Shown: positions 17,548-27,438, numbered from the stretch's first letter. The stretch is 64,000 nt of DNA from Streptomyces nigrescens (GCA_024349765.1 AP026073.1:682001-746000), one strand, 5' to 3'. The notes: generated by a model not told the origin, from the sequence alone. A program made the numbers and translations.

Positions 17548-18699
17548 GTGACACGCAGGACCGTACGCATCGCCATGAACGGCGTGACCGGGCGCATGGG
17601 CTACCGCCAGCACCTGGTCCGCTCCCTCCTCGCCCTGCGCGACCAGGGCGGACTTCCCCTGGACGACGGCACGGTCATCTGGCCGGAGCCGGTGCTGGTC
17701 GGCCGCTCCCCGCACGGACTGCGGGCCCTGGCCGAGCGCCACGGCCTCACGGAAACGTCCGTTGACCTCGACGCCGTGCTGGCCGACGACACCATCGAGA
17801 TCTACTTCGACGCCCAGGTCACCGCCGCCCGCGAGGAGGCCGTGAAGAAAGCGATTGCTGCCGGCAAGCACCTCTACGTCGAGAAGCCCACCGCGAGCAG
17901 CCTCGCCGGCGCCCTCGAACTCGCCCGGCTCGCCCAGGAGGCCGGCGTCAAGAACGGCGTCGTCCAGGACAAGCTCTTCCTCCCCGGCCTGCGCAAACTC
18001 CGCCGCCTCGTCGAGGGCGGCTTCTTCGGACGGATCCTGTCCGTACGCGGCGAGTTCGGCTACTGGGTCTTCGAGGGCGACTGGCAGCAGGCCCAGCGCC
18101 CCTCCTGGAACTACCGGGCCGAGGACGGCGGCGGCATCGCGGCCGACATGTTCCCGCACTGGGAGTACGTCCTGCACGAGCTGTTCGGCCCGGTCCGGAC
18201 CGTCCAGGCGCAGCTGACCACCCACCTCCCGCGCCGCTGGGACGAGTCCGGCACGCCGTACGACGCCACCGCCGACGACGCCGCCTACGCCGTGTTCCAG
18301 CTGGCCGACGGCGTCGTCGCGCAGATCAACTCCTCCTGGGCGGTCCGGGTGCACCGCGACGAACTCGTGGAGTTCCAGGTGGACGGCACCGAGGGCTCGG
18401 CCGTCGCCGGGCTGCGCGGCTGCCGGGTGCAGCACCGCTCCGTCACCCCCAAACCCGTCTGGAACCCCGACCTCCCGGCGGCCGAACCCTTCCGCGCGCA
18501 GTGGCAGGAGGTCCCCGACAACGCCGACTTCGACAACGGCTTCAAGGCGCAGTGGGAGCTCTTCCTGCGGCACGTCGTCCGCGACGAGCCCTGGCGCTGG
18601 GACCTGGCGGCCGGCGCCCGCGGCGTCCAACTGGCCGAACTGGGCGCCCGGTCGTCGGCGGAGGGCCGCCGCCTGGACGTCCCGGAGCTGGGCCGGTGA
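17548..18699 (+). CDS. Gfo/Idh/MocA-family oxidoreductase
   Basis: 383 residues from the GTG at 17548, preceded by GGGGGAGAGAGG. The N-terminus VRIAMNGVTGRMGYRQH is a Rossmann start with an atypical GVTGRMG loop. LYVEKPTASSL is the EKP motif of the family, with the Lys expected in hydride-transfer geometry. The C-terminal beta-sheet domain contains WNYRAEDGGGIAADMFPHWEYVL, the region that usually carries the catalytic His. Members oxidise or reduce sugars and cyclitols with NAD(P). It is the first gene of a three-gene operon; its TGA overlaps the GTG of the next gene. Confidence 0.85.
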   Translation: MTRRTVRIAMNGVTGRMGYRQHLVRSLLALRDQGGLPLDDGTVIWPEPVLVGRSPHGLRALAERHGLTETSVDLDAVLADDTIEIYFDAQVTAAREEAVKKAIAAGKHLYVEKPTASSLAGALELARLAQEAGVKNGVVQDKLFLPGLRKLRRLVEGGFFGRILSVRGEFGYWVFEGDWQQAQRPSWNYRAEDGGGIAADMFPHWEYVLHELFGPVRTVQAQLTTHLPRRWDESGTPYDATADDAAYAVFQLADGVVAQINSSWAVRVHRDELVEFQVDGTEGSAVAGLRGCRVQHRSVTPKPVWNPDLPAAEPFRAQWQEVPDNADFDNGFKAQWELFLRHVVRDEPWRWDLAAGARGVQLAELGARSSAEGRRLDVPELGR

Positions 18700-19895
18700 C
18701 CGCCCCGGCGCCCGGCAGCGCCACCTCCGGGCCCGCGGCCGCCCCGGTGCCCCAGGCCCGTCCCCCGTTGCGGTCCCGCACCGTCTTCGCCGCCGCCCAC
18801 GTCGTCGCCGATCCGTACGCCGACACCACCCCGGACGGGCCGGCCGCCCTCGACTGGGACGCCACCCTCGCCTTCCGCCACCACCTCTGGTCGCACGGCC
18901 TGGGCGTGGCCGAGGCGATGGACACCGCACAGCGCGGCATGGGACTGGACTGGGCCGTCGCCGCCGAACTCATCCGCCGCTCCGGCGCCGAGGCCCGCGC
19001 GGCCGGCGGCCGGCTGGTCTGCGGCGCCGGCACCGACCAGCTCGCCGGCGGATCGCTCGCCGGGATCCGGGCCGCCTACGAGGAGCAGCTCGCCGTCGTC
19101 GAGGGGGCCGGCGCACAGGCCGTCCTGATGGCCTCCCGGGCGCTCGCCGCCGCGGCCCGCGGCCCCGAGGACTACCTCGACGTCTACGGCCACCTCCTCC
19201 GCCAGGCCGCCGCACCCGTCGTCCTGCACTGGCTGGGCCCGATGTTCGACCCGGCGCTGGCGGGCTACTGGGGATCGGCCGACCTGGACGCGGCCACCGA
19301 CACCTTCCTGGAGCTCATCGCCGCTCACCCCGGCAAGGTCGACGGCGTCAAGATCTCCCTGCTGGACGCCCGGCGGGAGATCGCGCTGCGCCGCCGCCTG
19401 CCGCGGGGCGTGCGCTGCTACACCGGCGACGACTTCCACTACCCCGAGCTGATCGCGGGCGACGACCAGGGCTTCAGCGACGCCCTGCTCGGCGTCTTCG
19501 ACCCGCTGGCCCCGTTGGCGGCGCAGGCCGTCCGCCTCCTCGACACCGGCGACCCGGCCGCCTTCCGCGAACTCCTGGACCCCACCGTCGCGTTGGCCCG
19601 CCACCTCTTCCGGGAACCCACCCGCTACTACAAGACCGGTGTCGTCCTGCTGGCCTGGCTGGCAGGCCACCAGTCGCACTTCACCATGGTCGGCGGCCTG
19701 CAGTCGGCCCGCTCGCTGCCCCATCTGCGCCGCGCCCACGAACTCGCCGCGGCGCTCGGCCTGTTCCCGGACCCGGACCTCGCCGCCCACCGGATGCGCC
19801 GGCTGCTGTCCGTCTACGGCGCCGAGGACGCCTTCCCGGCCCCGGGCACGGCCCCGGCCCCGGGCACGGCGAAGCGGAGCGGAGCCCCCGCATGA
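18696..19895 (+). CDS. DUF993 family protein (dihydrodipicolinate synthase-like barrel)
   Basis: 399 residues starting at the GTG that overlaps the previous stop (GTGA). After a Pro/Ala-rich lead comes a TIM barrel of the DUF993 family, distantly related to DapA/N-acetylneuraminate lyase class I aldolases. KVDGVKISLLD holds a Lys placed like the Schiff-base Lys of those aldolases. Conserved segments include VLHWLGPMFDPALAGYWG and CYTGDDFHYPELI. Between a sugar dehydrogenase and a sugar isomerase, a retro-aldol step on an oxidised sugar is a reasonable proposal, but no function is established for the family. Confidence 0.8.
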   Translation: MTAPAPGSATSGPAAAPVPQARPPLRSRTVFAAAHVVADPYADTTPDGPAALDWDATLAFRHHLWSHGLGVAEAMDTAQRGMGLDWAVAAELIRRSGAEARAAGGRLVCGAGTDQLAGGSLAGIRAAYEEQLAVVEGAGAQAVLMASRALAAAARGPEDYLDVYGHLLRQAAAPVVLHWLGPMFDPALAGYWGSADLDAATDTFLELIAAHPGKVDGVKISLLDARREIALRRRLPRGVRCYTGDDFHYPELIAGDDQGFSDALLGVFDPLAPLAAQAVRLLDTGDPAAFRELLDPTVALARHLFREPTRYYKTGVVLLAWLAGHQSHFTMVGGLQSARSLPHLRRAHELAAALGLFPDPDLAAHRMRRLLSVYGAEDAFPAPGTAPAPGTAKRSGAPA

Positions 19896-20833
19896 CCGAC
19901 GACCTCACCGATCTCTCCGGCTCCACTGATCTCACCGACCTCACCGGGTCCACCGGTCTCTCCCGCCTGAGCCTCAATCAGGAGACCCTCCGGCAGTGGT
20001 CGCTGCCCGAACTCGCCGACGGCTGCGTACGGGCCGGCGTCCCCGCCGTCGGGCTGTGGCGCGCGCCCGTGCAGGCGTACGGCGTGGCCGCGGCCGCCCG
20101 GCTCGTCCGCGCGGCCGGCCTGCGGGTCAGCAGCCTGTGCCGGGGCGGGTTCCTCACCGCGCTCGACCCCGGTGAACGGGCGGCGGCCCTGGACGACAAC
20201 CGGGCGGCGGTCGACGAAGCCGCCGCCCTGGGGACGGACACCCTGGTGCTGGTCTCGGGCGGGCTGCCGGCCGGCAGCCGGGACCTGCCCGGCGCCCGGG
20301 AGCGGATCGCGGACGCCCTGGGGGAGTTGGCGCCGTACGCCGTGGAACGGGGCGTACGGCTGGCGATCGAACCGCTGCACCCGATGTACGCGGCGGACCG
20401 GTGCGTGGTCTCCACGCTCGCCCAGGCGCTGGACCTCGCCGAGCGGTTCCCCGCGGACCGGGTCGGGGTGGTCGTGGACACCTACCACCTGTGGTGGGAC
20501 GACACGGCCGGGGCGCAGATCGACCGCGCCGGGGCGGCCGCCCGGATCGCCGCCTTCCAGCTGGCCGACTGGGTCACCCCGCTCCCGGAGGGTGTCCTGC
20601 TGGGCCGCGGGCAGTTGGGGGACGGCGTGGTGGATCTGCGCTGGTTCCGGGAGCGCGTCGAGGCGGCCGGCTACCGGGGGCCGATCGAGGTGGAGATCTT
20701 CAACCCGGCGCTGTGGGCCCGCGACGGCACCGAGGCACTGGCCGAGATCGTGGACCGTTTCCGCCGCCACGTCGCCGCCCGGCCGGAGTCCGGACCGACG
20801 GCGCCAGGTGAACGGAATTCGTACAAGGGGTGA
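19892..20833 (+). CDS. Sugar phosphate isomerase/epimerase-like TIM barrel
   Basis: 313 residues; the ATG overlaps the previous TGA (ATGA). The N-terminal 23 residues are a low-complexity repeat (LTDLSGSTDLTDLTGSTG). The rest is an AP-endonuclease-2-like barrel: VPAVGLWRAP, LAIEPLHPMYAADRC (metal-binding Glu and His), VGVVVDTYHLWWD (Asp-x-x-His) and IEVEIFNP (final metal Glu). It is the third member of a coupled dehydrogenase/aldolase-like/isomerase set, so it probably acts on the same unknown sugar or cyclitol. A terminator hairpin follows 117 bases downstream. Confidence 0.85.
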   Translation: MTDDLTDLSGSTDLTDLTGSTGLSRLSLNQETLRQWSLPELADGCVRAGVPAVGLWRAPVQAYGVAAAARLVRAAGLRVSSLCRGGFLTALDPGERAAALDDNRAAVDEAAALGTDTLVLVSGGLPAGSRDLPGARERIADALGELAPYAVERGVRLAIEPLHPMYAADRCVVSTLAQALDLAERFPADRVGVVVDTYHLWWDDTAGAQIDRAGAAARIAAFQLADWVTPLPEGVLLGRGQLGDGVVDLRWFRERVEAAGYRGPIEVEIFNPALWARDGTEALAEIVDRFRRHVAARPESGPTAPGERNSYKG

Positions 20834-20949
20834 CGGGGAAATAACTCTGCGGATGCGCGCAACCGTTCGCGGTCCGGAGAAGTCATAGCTGTCGCTGGCC
20901 CAGGAGGGGGAGGGATCCGGGGGGATCCGGGGCCGGTGTGGGAGGGGGA

Positions 20950-20987
20950 ATCGAGGGGCCCGACCTTGGGGGGACGGGCCCCTCGAT
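20950..20987. terminator. Terminator ending the Gfo/Idh-DUF993-isomerase operon
   Basis: A perfect 13-bp stem (ATCGAGGGGCCCG at 20950-20962 with 20975-20987) with a 12-nt loop. Confidence 0.75.
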
Positions 20988-21089
20988 GGTGGTCCCGCCG
21001 ACGCCGCACCACCGGGCCGCGACGTCCGGACCGCGCGCCGAGGGCGAGGTCCCGGCCGCGTTGTCGGACCCCGGCGGTACCGTCGGGGC

Positions 21090-23300
21090 ATGGTCAACGC
21101 AGCCGTGGTGGAAGGGGTCCTGGAGCGGATCACGTACGCCAACGAGGAGAACGGCTACACCGTCGCGCGGGTCGACACCGGCCGGGGCTCGGGCGATCTG
21201 CTGACCGTCGTGGGCGCGCTGCTGGGGGCGCAGCCGGGGGAGTCGCTGCGCATGGAGGGCCGTTGGGGTTCGCACCCCCAGTACGGCAAGCAGTTCCTGT
21301 GCGACAACTACACCACGGTCCTGCCCGCCACCGTCCAGGGCATCCGCCGCTATCTGGGCTCCGGTCTGATCAAGGGCATCGGCCCGCGCATCGCCGACCG
21401 CATCGTCGAGCACTTCGGCACCGACACCCTCGACGTCATCGAGACCGACCCCGGGCGCCTCGTCGAGGTGCCGGGCCTGGGCCCCAAGCGCACGAAGATG
21501 ATCGGCGCGGCCTGGGAGGAGCAGAAGGCCATCAAGGAGGTCATGGTCTTCCTCCAGGGCGTCGGGGTCTCCACGTCCATCGCCGTGCGGATCTACAAGA
21601 AGTACGGCGACGCCTCGATCTCCGTCGTCCGCAACCAGCCCTACAAGCTCGCCGCCGACGTCTGGGGCATCGGCTTCCTGACCGCCGACCGCATCGCCCA
21701 GGCCGTCGGGATCCCGCACGACAGCCCGGACCGGGTCAAGGCGGGCCTGCAGTACGCCCTGTCGCAGTCCACGGACCAGGGGCACTGCTTCCTGCCCGAG
21801 GAGCAACTGATCGCCGACGCGGTCAAGTTGCTCCAGGTGGACACCGGCCTGGTGATCGACTGCCTGGGAGAGCTGGCCGCGGAGCCGGAGGGCGTGGTGC
21901 GCGAGAAGGTGCCCGCCGGGGAGGACGGCGCGGAGGTCACCGCCGTCTATCTGGTGCCGTTCCACCGCGCGGAGATCTCGCTCGCCGGGCGGCTGACCCG
22001 GCTGCTGCGCACCGACGACGACCGGATGCCGGCGTTCCGGGACGTCGACTGGGACAAGGCGCTGGCCTGGCTGGCCCGCCGTACGGGCGCCGAGCTGGCG
22101 CCCGAGCAGCAGGAGGCGGTGCGGCTGGCGCTGACGCAGAAGGTCGCGGTGCTCACCGGCGGCCCGGGCTGCGGCAAGTCCTTCACGGTCCGCTCCGTCG
22201 TCGAGCTGGCCCGTGCCAAGAAGGCCACGGTCGTGCTGGCCGCGCCCACGGGCCGGGCCGCGAAGCGGCTGTCGGAGCTGACCGGAGCCGAGGCCTCCAC
22301 GGTCCACCGCCTCCTGGAGCTCAAGCCCGGCGGGGACGCCGCCTACGACGCGGACCGGCCGCTGGACGCCGATCTGGTGGTCGTCGACGAGGCGTCCATG
22401 CTGGACCTGCTGCTGGCCAACAAGCTCGTCAAGGCGGTCCCGCCGGGCGCCCATCTGCTGCTGGTGGGCGATGTCGACCAGCTGCCGTCCGTCGGGGCCG
22501 GTGAGGTGCTGCGGGACCTGCTGGTCCCCTCCGGCCCCGTGCCGGCCGTCCGGCTGACCCGGATCTTCCGGCAGGCCCAGCAGTCCGGTGTGGTCACCAA
22601 CGCCCACCGCATCAATTCCGGCGTCCCGCCGCTGACCACCGGCCTGACCGACTTCTTCCTCTTCGCGGAGGAGGACAATGAGGAGGCCGGGCGGCTCGCC
22701 GTGGACGTCGCGGCCCGCCGCATCCCGGCGAAGTTCGGTCTCGACCCGCGCCGGGACGTCCAGGTGCTGACCCCGATGCACCGCGGCCCGGCCGGAGCGG
22801 GCGCGCTGAACGGTCTGCTCCAGCAGGCCATCACCCCCGCCCGCCCCGACCTGCCCGAGCGGCGCTTCGGCGGCCGGGTCTTCCGGGTGGGCGACAAGGT
22901 CACCCAGGTCAGGAACAACTACGAAAAGGGCAGCAACGGCGTCTTCAACGGCACGGTGGGCGTGGTCACCGCCCTGGACGAGGTCGAGCAGCGGCTGACG
23001 GTCCGCACGGACGAGGACGAGGAGGTCCCGTACGACTTCGACGAACTCGACGAACTCGCGCACGCCTATGCCGTGACGATCCATCGCTCGCAGGGTAGTG
23101 AGTATCCAGCGGTGGTGATTCCGGTCACCACCAGCGCCTGGATGATGCTGCAGCGCAATTTGCTGTATACCGCCGTCACCCGGGCAAAGCGTTTGGTGGT
23201 GCTGGTCGGCTCCCGGAAGGCCCTCGGGCAGGCCGTACGCACGGTTTCCGCCGGTCGGCGGGGTACGGCGCTGGCTCACCGGCTCGCCGGGGCGATGTGA
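21090..23300 (+). CDS. recD2: RecD2-type SF1B DNA helicase
   Basis: 736 residues. The N-terminal OB-like region is followed by helix-hairpin-helix segments (GIGPRIADRIV, PGLGPKRTKMI, about 92-140), the usual RecD2 layout. The ATPase core has GGPGCGKSFT (about 357-366), VVVDEASMLD (Walker B), DVDQLPSVGAG and RIFRQ. The C-terminal AYAVTIHRSQGSEYPAV is motif V/VI of SF1B helicases. RecD2 unwinds DNA 5' to 3' in repair without RecBC. There is no Shine-Dalgarno; TACCGT ends six bases before the ATG, so the mRNA may be leaderless. Confidence 0.93.
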   Translation: MVNAAVVEGVLERITYANEENGYTVARVDTGRGSGDLLTVVGALLGAQPGESLRMEGRWGSHPQYGKQFLCDNYTTVLPATVQGIRRYLGSGLIKGIGPRIADRIVEHFGTDTLDVIETDPGRLVEVPGLGPKRTKMIGAAWEEQKAIKEVMVFLQGVGVSTSIAVRIYKKYGDASISVVRNQPYKLAADVWGIGFLTADRIAQAVGIPHDSPDRVKAGLQYALSQSTDQGHCFLPEEQLIADAVKLLQVDTGLVIDCLGELAAEPEGVVREKVPAGEDGAEVTAVYLVPFHRAEISLAGRLTRLLRTDDDRMPAFRDVDWDKALAWLARRTGAELAPEQQEAVRLALTQKVAVLTGGPGCGKSFTVRSVVELARAKKATVVLAAPTGRAAKRLSELTGAEASTVHRLLELKPGGDAAYDADRPLDADLVVVDEASMLDLLLANKLVKAVPPGAHLLLVGDVDQLPSVGAGEVLRDLLVPSGPVPAVRLTRIFRQAQQSGVVTNAHRINSGVPPLTTGLTDFFLFAEEDNEEAGRLAVDVAARRIPAKFGLDPRRDVQVLTPMHRGPAGAGALNGLLQQAITPARPDLPERRFGGRVFRVGDKVTQVRNNYEKGSNGVFNGTVGVVTALDEVEQRLTVRTDEDEEVPYDFDELDELAHAYAVTIHRSQGSEYPAVVIPVTTSAWMMLQRNLLYTAVTRAKRLVVLVGSRKALGQAVRTVSAGRRGTALAHRLAGAM

Positions 23301-23353
23301 TGTCACTCCTCTTTCCCAATCGGGGCGAACGGGAGCAGGATGGGACACTGGCG

Positions 23354-23368
23354 CGGCACTGAGTGCCG
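23354..23368. promoter_or_regulatory. Perfect palindrome upstream of citrate synthase
   Basis: CGGCACTGAGTGCCG (7+1+7) lies 110 bases before the citrate synthase start. It could be an operator or a short terminator for recD2. The binding protein is unknown. Confidence 0.35.
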
Positions 23369-23477
23369 TAATGAGGCCCTATGGCCGACCCCGAGTGCAC
23401 ATCCAAGGTCCAAATGGGGGAAGGTATAGGCAGTCAGGGCACCTCGAAGAAGAGGCACAACGTCGGTGAGGGATGAC

Positions 23478-24767
<1,290 letters not shown>

Positions 24768-24822
24768 CACCCTGGGCTCACTCTCTCGGGCAGCACGCCG
24801 GGAAGTGAGCCACAAAAAAGCA

Positions 24823-24875
24823 GGAAGCGCCCCGCCTCCGGATCCCCCCACGGGTCCAGAGTGCGGGGCGCTTCC
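24823..24875 (+). terminator. Citrate synthase terminator
   Basis: A perfect 13-bp stem (GGAAGCGCCCCGC at 24823-24835 with 24863-24875). The 27-nt loop contains a weaker nested stem. Confidence 0.75.
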
Positions 24876-25038
24876 CTTGTCCCGGTTGGATTCCCCCCAC
24901 GGGATCCGTCCGGGCGTTCCGGGTTGCACCGCGCTCCGCCGGGACGCGCACATCGGGAGGGCCGCTCAAAGCTCCCCGGGCACGTCGCCCCGGCCACGCG
25001 TAGCCGTGGCACGGTCCCCCAAGACCGACACGGCTGGT

Positions 25039-25071
25039 GCAGTGCAAGCCCCGCCGGGGTGCCTGCACTGC
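25039..25071. other. Two-part hairpin in the citrate synthase / copZ gap
   Basis: GCAGTGCA (25039-25046) pairs perfectly with TGCACTGC (25064-25071), enclosing a second stem, CCCCG/CGGGG. It lies in a roughly 455-base region without a convincing large gene. TAGACT (25077-25082) just downstream resembles a -10 box, but no -35 is visible. It could be the terminator of a small RNA or an attenuator-like element. Confidence 0.35.
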
Positions 25072-25110
25072 CCGGTTAGACTCACGACTCCCCTCAATGG
25101 TTACGTTCAG

Positions 25111-25251
25111 ATGAGTGTGATCTGGGTCTCTTGCCATATGGGGGCGAATGCGGTCAAGGCCCTCGATCTGGAGATCGGGGCCCTGGGGTATGGGTGGTGT
25201 GTCCCGGAGTGTGGACATTGTGTCAACTGTAGGGATTATGTGAAGGTTTGA
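25111..25251 (+). CDS. Possible 46-residue Cys-rich small protein
   Basis: ATG at 25111 to TGA at 25251. The product begins MSVIWVSCHMGANAV and ends with a Cys cluster: WCVPECGHCVNC, spaced C-x3-C-x2-C-x2-C, plus one earlier Cys. This could bind zinc or another metal. Against it: no Shine-Dalgarno, weak codon bias and lower GC than neighbouring genes. For it: an intact frame with clustered metal-type cysteines next to a copper chaperone gene. I do not recognise a family. Confidence 0.3.
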   Translation: MSVIWVSCHMGANAVKALDLEIGALGYGWCVPECGHCVNCRDYVKV

Positions 25252-25330
25252 ATGGTTGCGCGCGCCGGCGCGGGCCACAACCCCCGAGGGTGGCGACCCG
25301 CGCCCGCACCCGCGGACCGGCGAACCGGAA

Positions 25331-25618
25331 TCAGGCCGCCCGGCCCACCAGCTCGTAACCCGCCTCGTCGACGGCCGCCCGCACCGCCTCCTCGTCCAGA
25401 GGTGCCTTCGAGGTGACCGTCACGAGCCCGGTGGCCGCGACCGCCTGCACCGCGCTCACGCCCGGGATCTCCGAGATCTCCGACGACACCGCCCCCTCGC
25501 AGTGGCCACAGGTCATGCCGGTGACCTGGTACGTCGTGGTGACCGCGCCGGCCTGGACGTCGGTGGCGCCGGAGTGGCAGGAGCCTTCCGGGGTGCAGCA
25601 GGAGCTGTTCTCAGTCAT
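25331..25618 (-). CDS. copZ: Copper chaperone, heavy-metal-associated domain
   Basis: 95 residues from the ATG at 25618 (GAGGAG upstream). An N-terminal tail with two Cys-containing motifs (SSCCTPEGSC) precedes a ferredoxin-like HMA domain. GMTCGHCE carries the Cu(I)-binding MxCxxC. DEAGYELVG ends the domain. It would buffer Cu(I) and pass it to a P-type ATPase. The extra Cys-rich tail is longer than in a minimal CopZ. Its promoter contains a CsoR-type palindrome, so copper derepression is expected. No csoR or copA gene lies in the window. Confidence 0.88.
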   Translation of the reverse strand: MTENSSCCTPEGSCHSGATDVQAGAVTTTYQVTGMTCGHCEGAVSSEISEIPGVSAVQAVAATGLVTVTSKAPLDEEAVRAAVDEAGYELVGRAA

Positions 25619-25678
25619 GGGTTCTCCTCGTGATGCAGATGCCGAGCTTCTGTCCGAGCTTCGACCGACCTTGGTCAC

Positions 25679-25706
25679 CCTATACCCCTAGGGGGTATAT
25701 ATCCAA
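25679..25706 (-). promoter_or_regulatory. copZ promoter with CsoR-type operator in its spacer
   Basis: On the minus strand: TTGGAT (25701-25706), a 16-bp spacer, TATAGG (25679-25684). The near-palindrome TATACCCCTAGGGGGTATA (25681-25699) fills the spacer. A CCCCTAGGGG core flanked by AT is typical of actinobacterial CsoR operators, so copper-responsive repression is expected. Confidence 0.7.
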
Positions 25707-25814
25707 GCGAGGGCACGCCGGTTTCCGGCGGGGGCACGCCCGCCGCGTTGCCGGGTACCCCGTCGCGCGTCAGCCTTGGGATACGGACTCGGAGCCGATC
25801 CGAGGAGGCGGCGC

Positions 25815-26438
25815 ATGGCCGTACTCGCCTTCTACGCCCTGCTGGCGCTCACCACCCTGCCGCCGTTCGTCCCCAACTCCGCCCTGCTCGTCTCCGCCGG
25901 CGTCCTCGCCTCCCGGGGCACGCTCTTCCTCCCCCTCGTCCTGCTCACCGTGGCGGGCAGCGCCCTGACCGGGGACCTGCTGATGTTCCTCGCCGCCCGC
26001 CGCTTCGGCGCGCCCGTACGGGACTGGATGCGCCGCAACCCGCGCCGCCGCGCACTCCTGGACTGGACCTCCCTGCGCATCGAGCGCTACGGCGTCCCGT
26101 TCGTGATCGCCGTACGGTTCCTCCCCAGCGGCCGGGTCGCCGGCGCGCTGGCCTCCGGCGTCCTGCGCTACCCGCTGCACAAGTACCTCCTCGGCGCCGG
26201 CATCGCCGAGGCGTCCTGGGCGGCGTACTCGGTCGGCCTCGGCTACCTCGGCAGCGCCACCGCCGGTCGCCCGCTGTACGCCGCCGCCCTCGGCCTGGGC
26301 GTCTCCTGCGCGGTCGCCGCCGTCGCCAGCGTCCTCCAGTGGGCCTCCCGCCGCCGGGCGGCCCGCCGCGCGGCTACCGCTCCCGGCCCGCCGTGCCCGC
26401 GTCCGCCCGACCGCTCGGGGCTGCCGGACCGGCCGTAG
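25815..26438 (+). CDS. DedA/VTT-domain membrane protein
   Basis: 207 residues from the ATG at 25815 (AGGAGG upstream). Membrane helices occupy about 3-22, 30-58, 125-150 and 155-180. The VTT signatures are present: PFVPNSALLVSAG near the N-terminus (P..P...LL.AG), GD near residue 55, and RFLPSGRVAGALASG (F.P..R) at about 100-114. The family includes undecaprenyl-phosphate and phospholipid flippases. The Arg/Pro-rich tail overlaps the end of the convergent dehydrogenase gene by 65 bases. Confidence 0.83.
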   Translation: MAVLAFYALLALTTLPPFVPNSALLVSAGVLASRGTLFLPLVLLTVAGSALTGDLLMFLAARRFGAPVRDWMRRNPRRRALLDWTSLRIERYGVPFVIAVRFLPSGRVAGALASGVLRYPLHKYLLGAGIAEASWAAYSVGLGYLGSATAGRPLYAAALGLGVSCAVAAVASVLQWASRRRAARRAATAPGPPCPRPPDRSGLPDRP

Positions 26439-27438
26439 CGCGGACCTCGGCGAGCGCCACCGGCGCACCGGACCGCCGGGACCGCTCGCACGCCTCGGCC
26501 ACGTACAGCGCCTCCAGCGCGTCCGCGGGCGGGCACGGGTTCGCCGCCCGGCCCGCGGCCACCTCGGCGAAGACCCCCAGCTCGGTCACGTACGCATCGT
26601 GGAAGCGCTCCATGAACGTCGCGTACGGGGCGGCCGCCCGCCGCCACGACAGCCGCGGCTCCGCGGACGGCAGCGGCGCGCGGTCGTCGAGCCCCACGAT
26701 CCGGGCGCCCCGCGAGCCGCACACCTCCAGGCGGACGTCGTGCCCCGCGCCGTTGTAGCGGGTCGCGGTGACCGTCGCCAGGGTGTCGTCGTCGAACCGC
26801 AGCAGCGCCGCACAGGTGTCGACGTCGTCGCCGTCGGCGAAGAAGGACGCACCGCGGTTGGCGCCCTGCGCGTAGACCGAGACCACCTCGCGGCCGGTGA
26901 GCCAGCGCAGCACGTCGAAGTCGTGGATGGAACAGTCCCGGAACAGCCCGCCCGAGGTGGGGATGTACCCGGCCGGCGGCGGGCTCTGGTCGCTGGTGCA
27001 GGCGCGCAGCGTGTGCAGCCAGCCCAGCTCGCCCGAGCGCAGCGCCTCACGGGCGGCCCGGTAGCCCGCGTCGAAGCGCCGCTGGAAGCCGATCTGGACC
27101 GGCACCGAGCCCGCCCGGGCCCGCTCCACGACGCCGATGGTGCCCGCCACGTCCAGGGCGACCGGCTTCTCGCAGAAGACCGGCACGCCGGCGTCCAGCG
27201 CCTGATGGATCAGGGCGGCGTGCGCACTGGTCGCGGCGGTGATCACCACCCCGTCCAGGCCGTCCGCGTACAGCTCCGGGATGTCCGTGGCCGCGCGCAC
27301 GCCCAGCGTCTTCGCCAGCGACGCGGCCCGCGCCGGGTCGGCATCGGCGACCACCAGGTCGGTGACGCCGGGAACCTGCTGAAGGGTCTTGGCGTGGAAC
27401 GCGCCGATGCGCCCGGTGCCGATGAGGCCGATCTTCAC
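26374..27438 (-). CDS. iolG: Inositol 2-dehydrogenase-like Gfo/Idh oxidoreductase
   Basis: 354 residues from the GTG at 27438 (AAGGA upstream). KIGLIGTGRIGAFHAKTL is the NAD(P)-binding Rossmann start; FCEKPVALDVAGT is the EKP motif. FQRRFDAGYRAAREA and GGLFRDCSIHDFDVLRWL hold the sugar-binding segment with the catalytic Asp/His pair seen in IolG. It oxidises myo-inositol or a related cyclitol to the 2-keto form. A divergent LacI gene and two identical-core operators suggest substrate induction. It is the first of two IolG-like genes here (the other is at 31853), so its preferred isomer may differ, for example scyllo- or chiro-inositol. Confidence 0.82.
   Translation of the reverse strand: MKIGLIGTGRIGAFHAKTLQQVPGVTDLVVADADPARAASLAKTLGVRAATDIPELYADGLDGVVITAATSAHAALIHQALDAGVPVFCEKPVALDVAGTIGVVERARAGSVPVQIGFQRRFDAGYRAAREALRSGELGWLHTLRACTSDQSPPPAGYIPTSGGLFRDCSIHDFDVLRWLTGREVVSVYAQGANRGASFFADGDDVDTCAALLRFDDDTLATVTATRYNGAGHDVRLEVCGSRGARIVGLDDRAPLPSAEPRLSWRRAAAPYATFMERFHDAYVTELGVFAEVAAGRAANPCPPADALEALYVAEACERSRRSGAPVALAEVRATAGPAAPSGRADAGTAGRER

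Noticed and set aside
24876-25110. Riboswitch or conserved RNA after citrate synthase
   Set aside because: Apart from the hairpin at 25039-25071 no known aptamer core was recognised, and no downstream plus-strand gene would be controlled.
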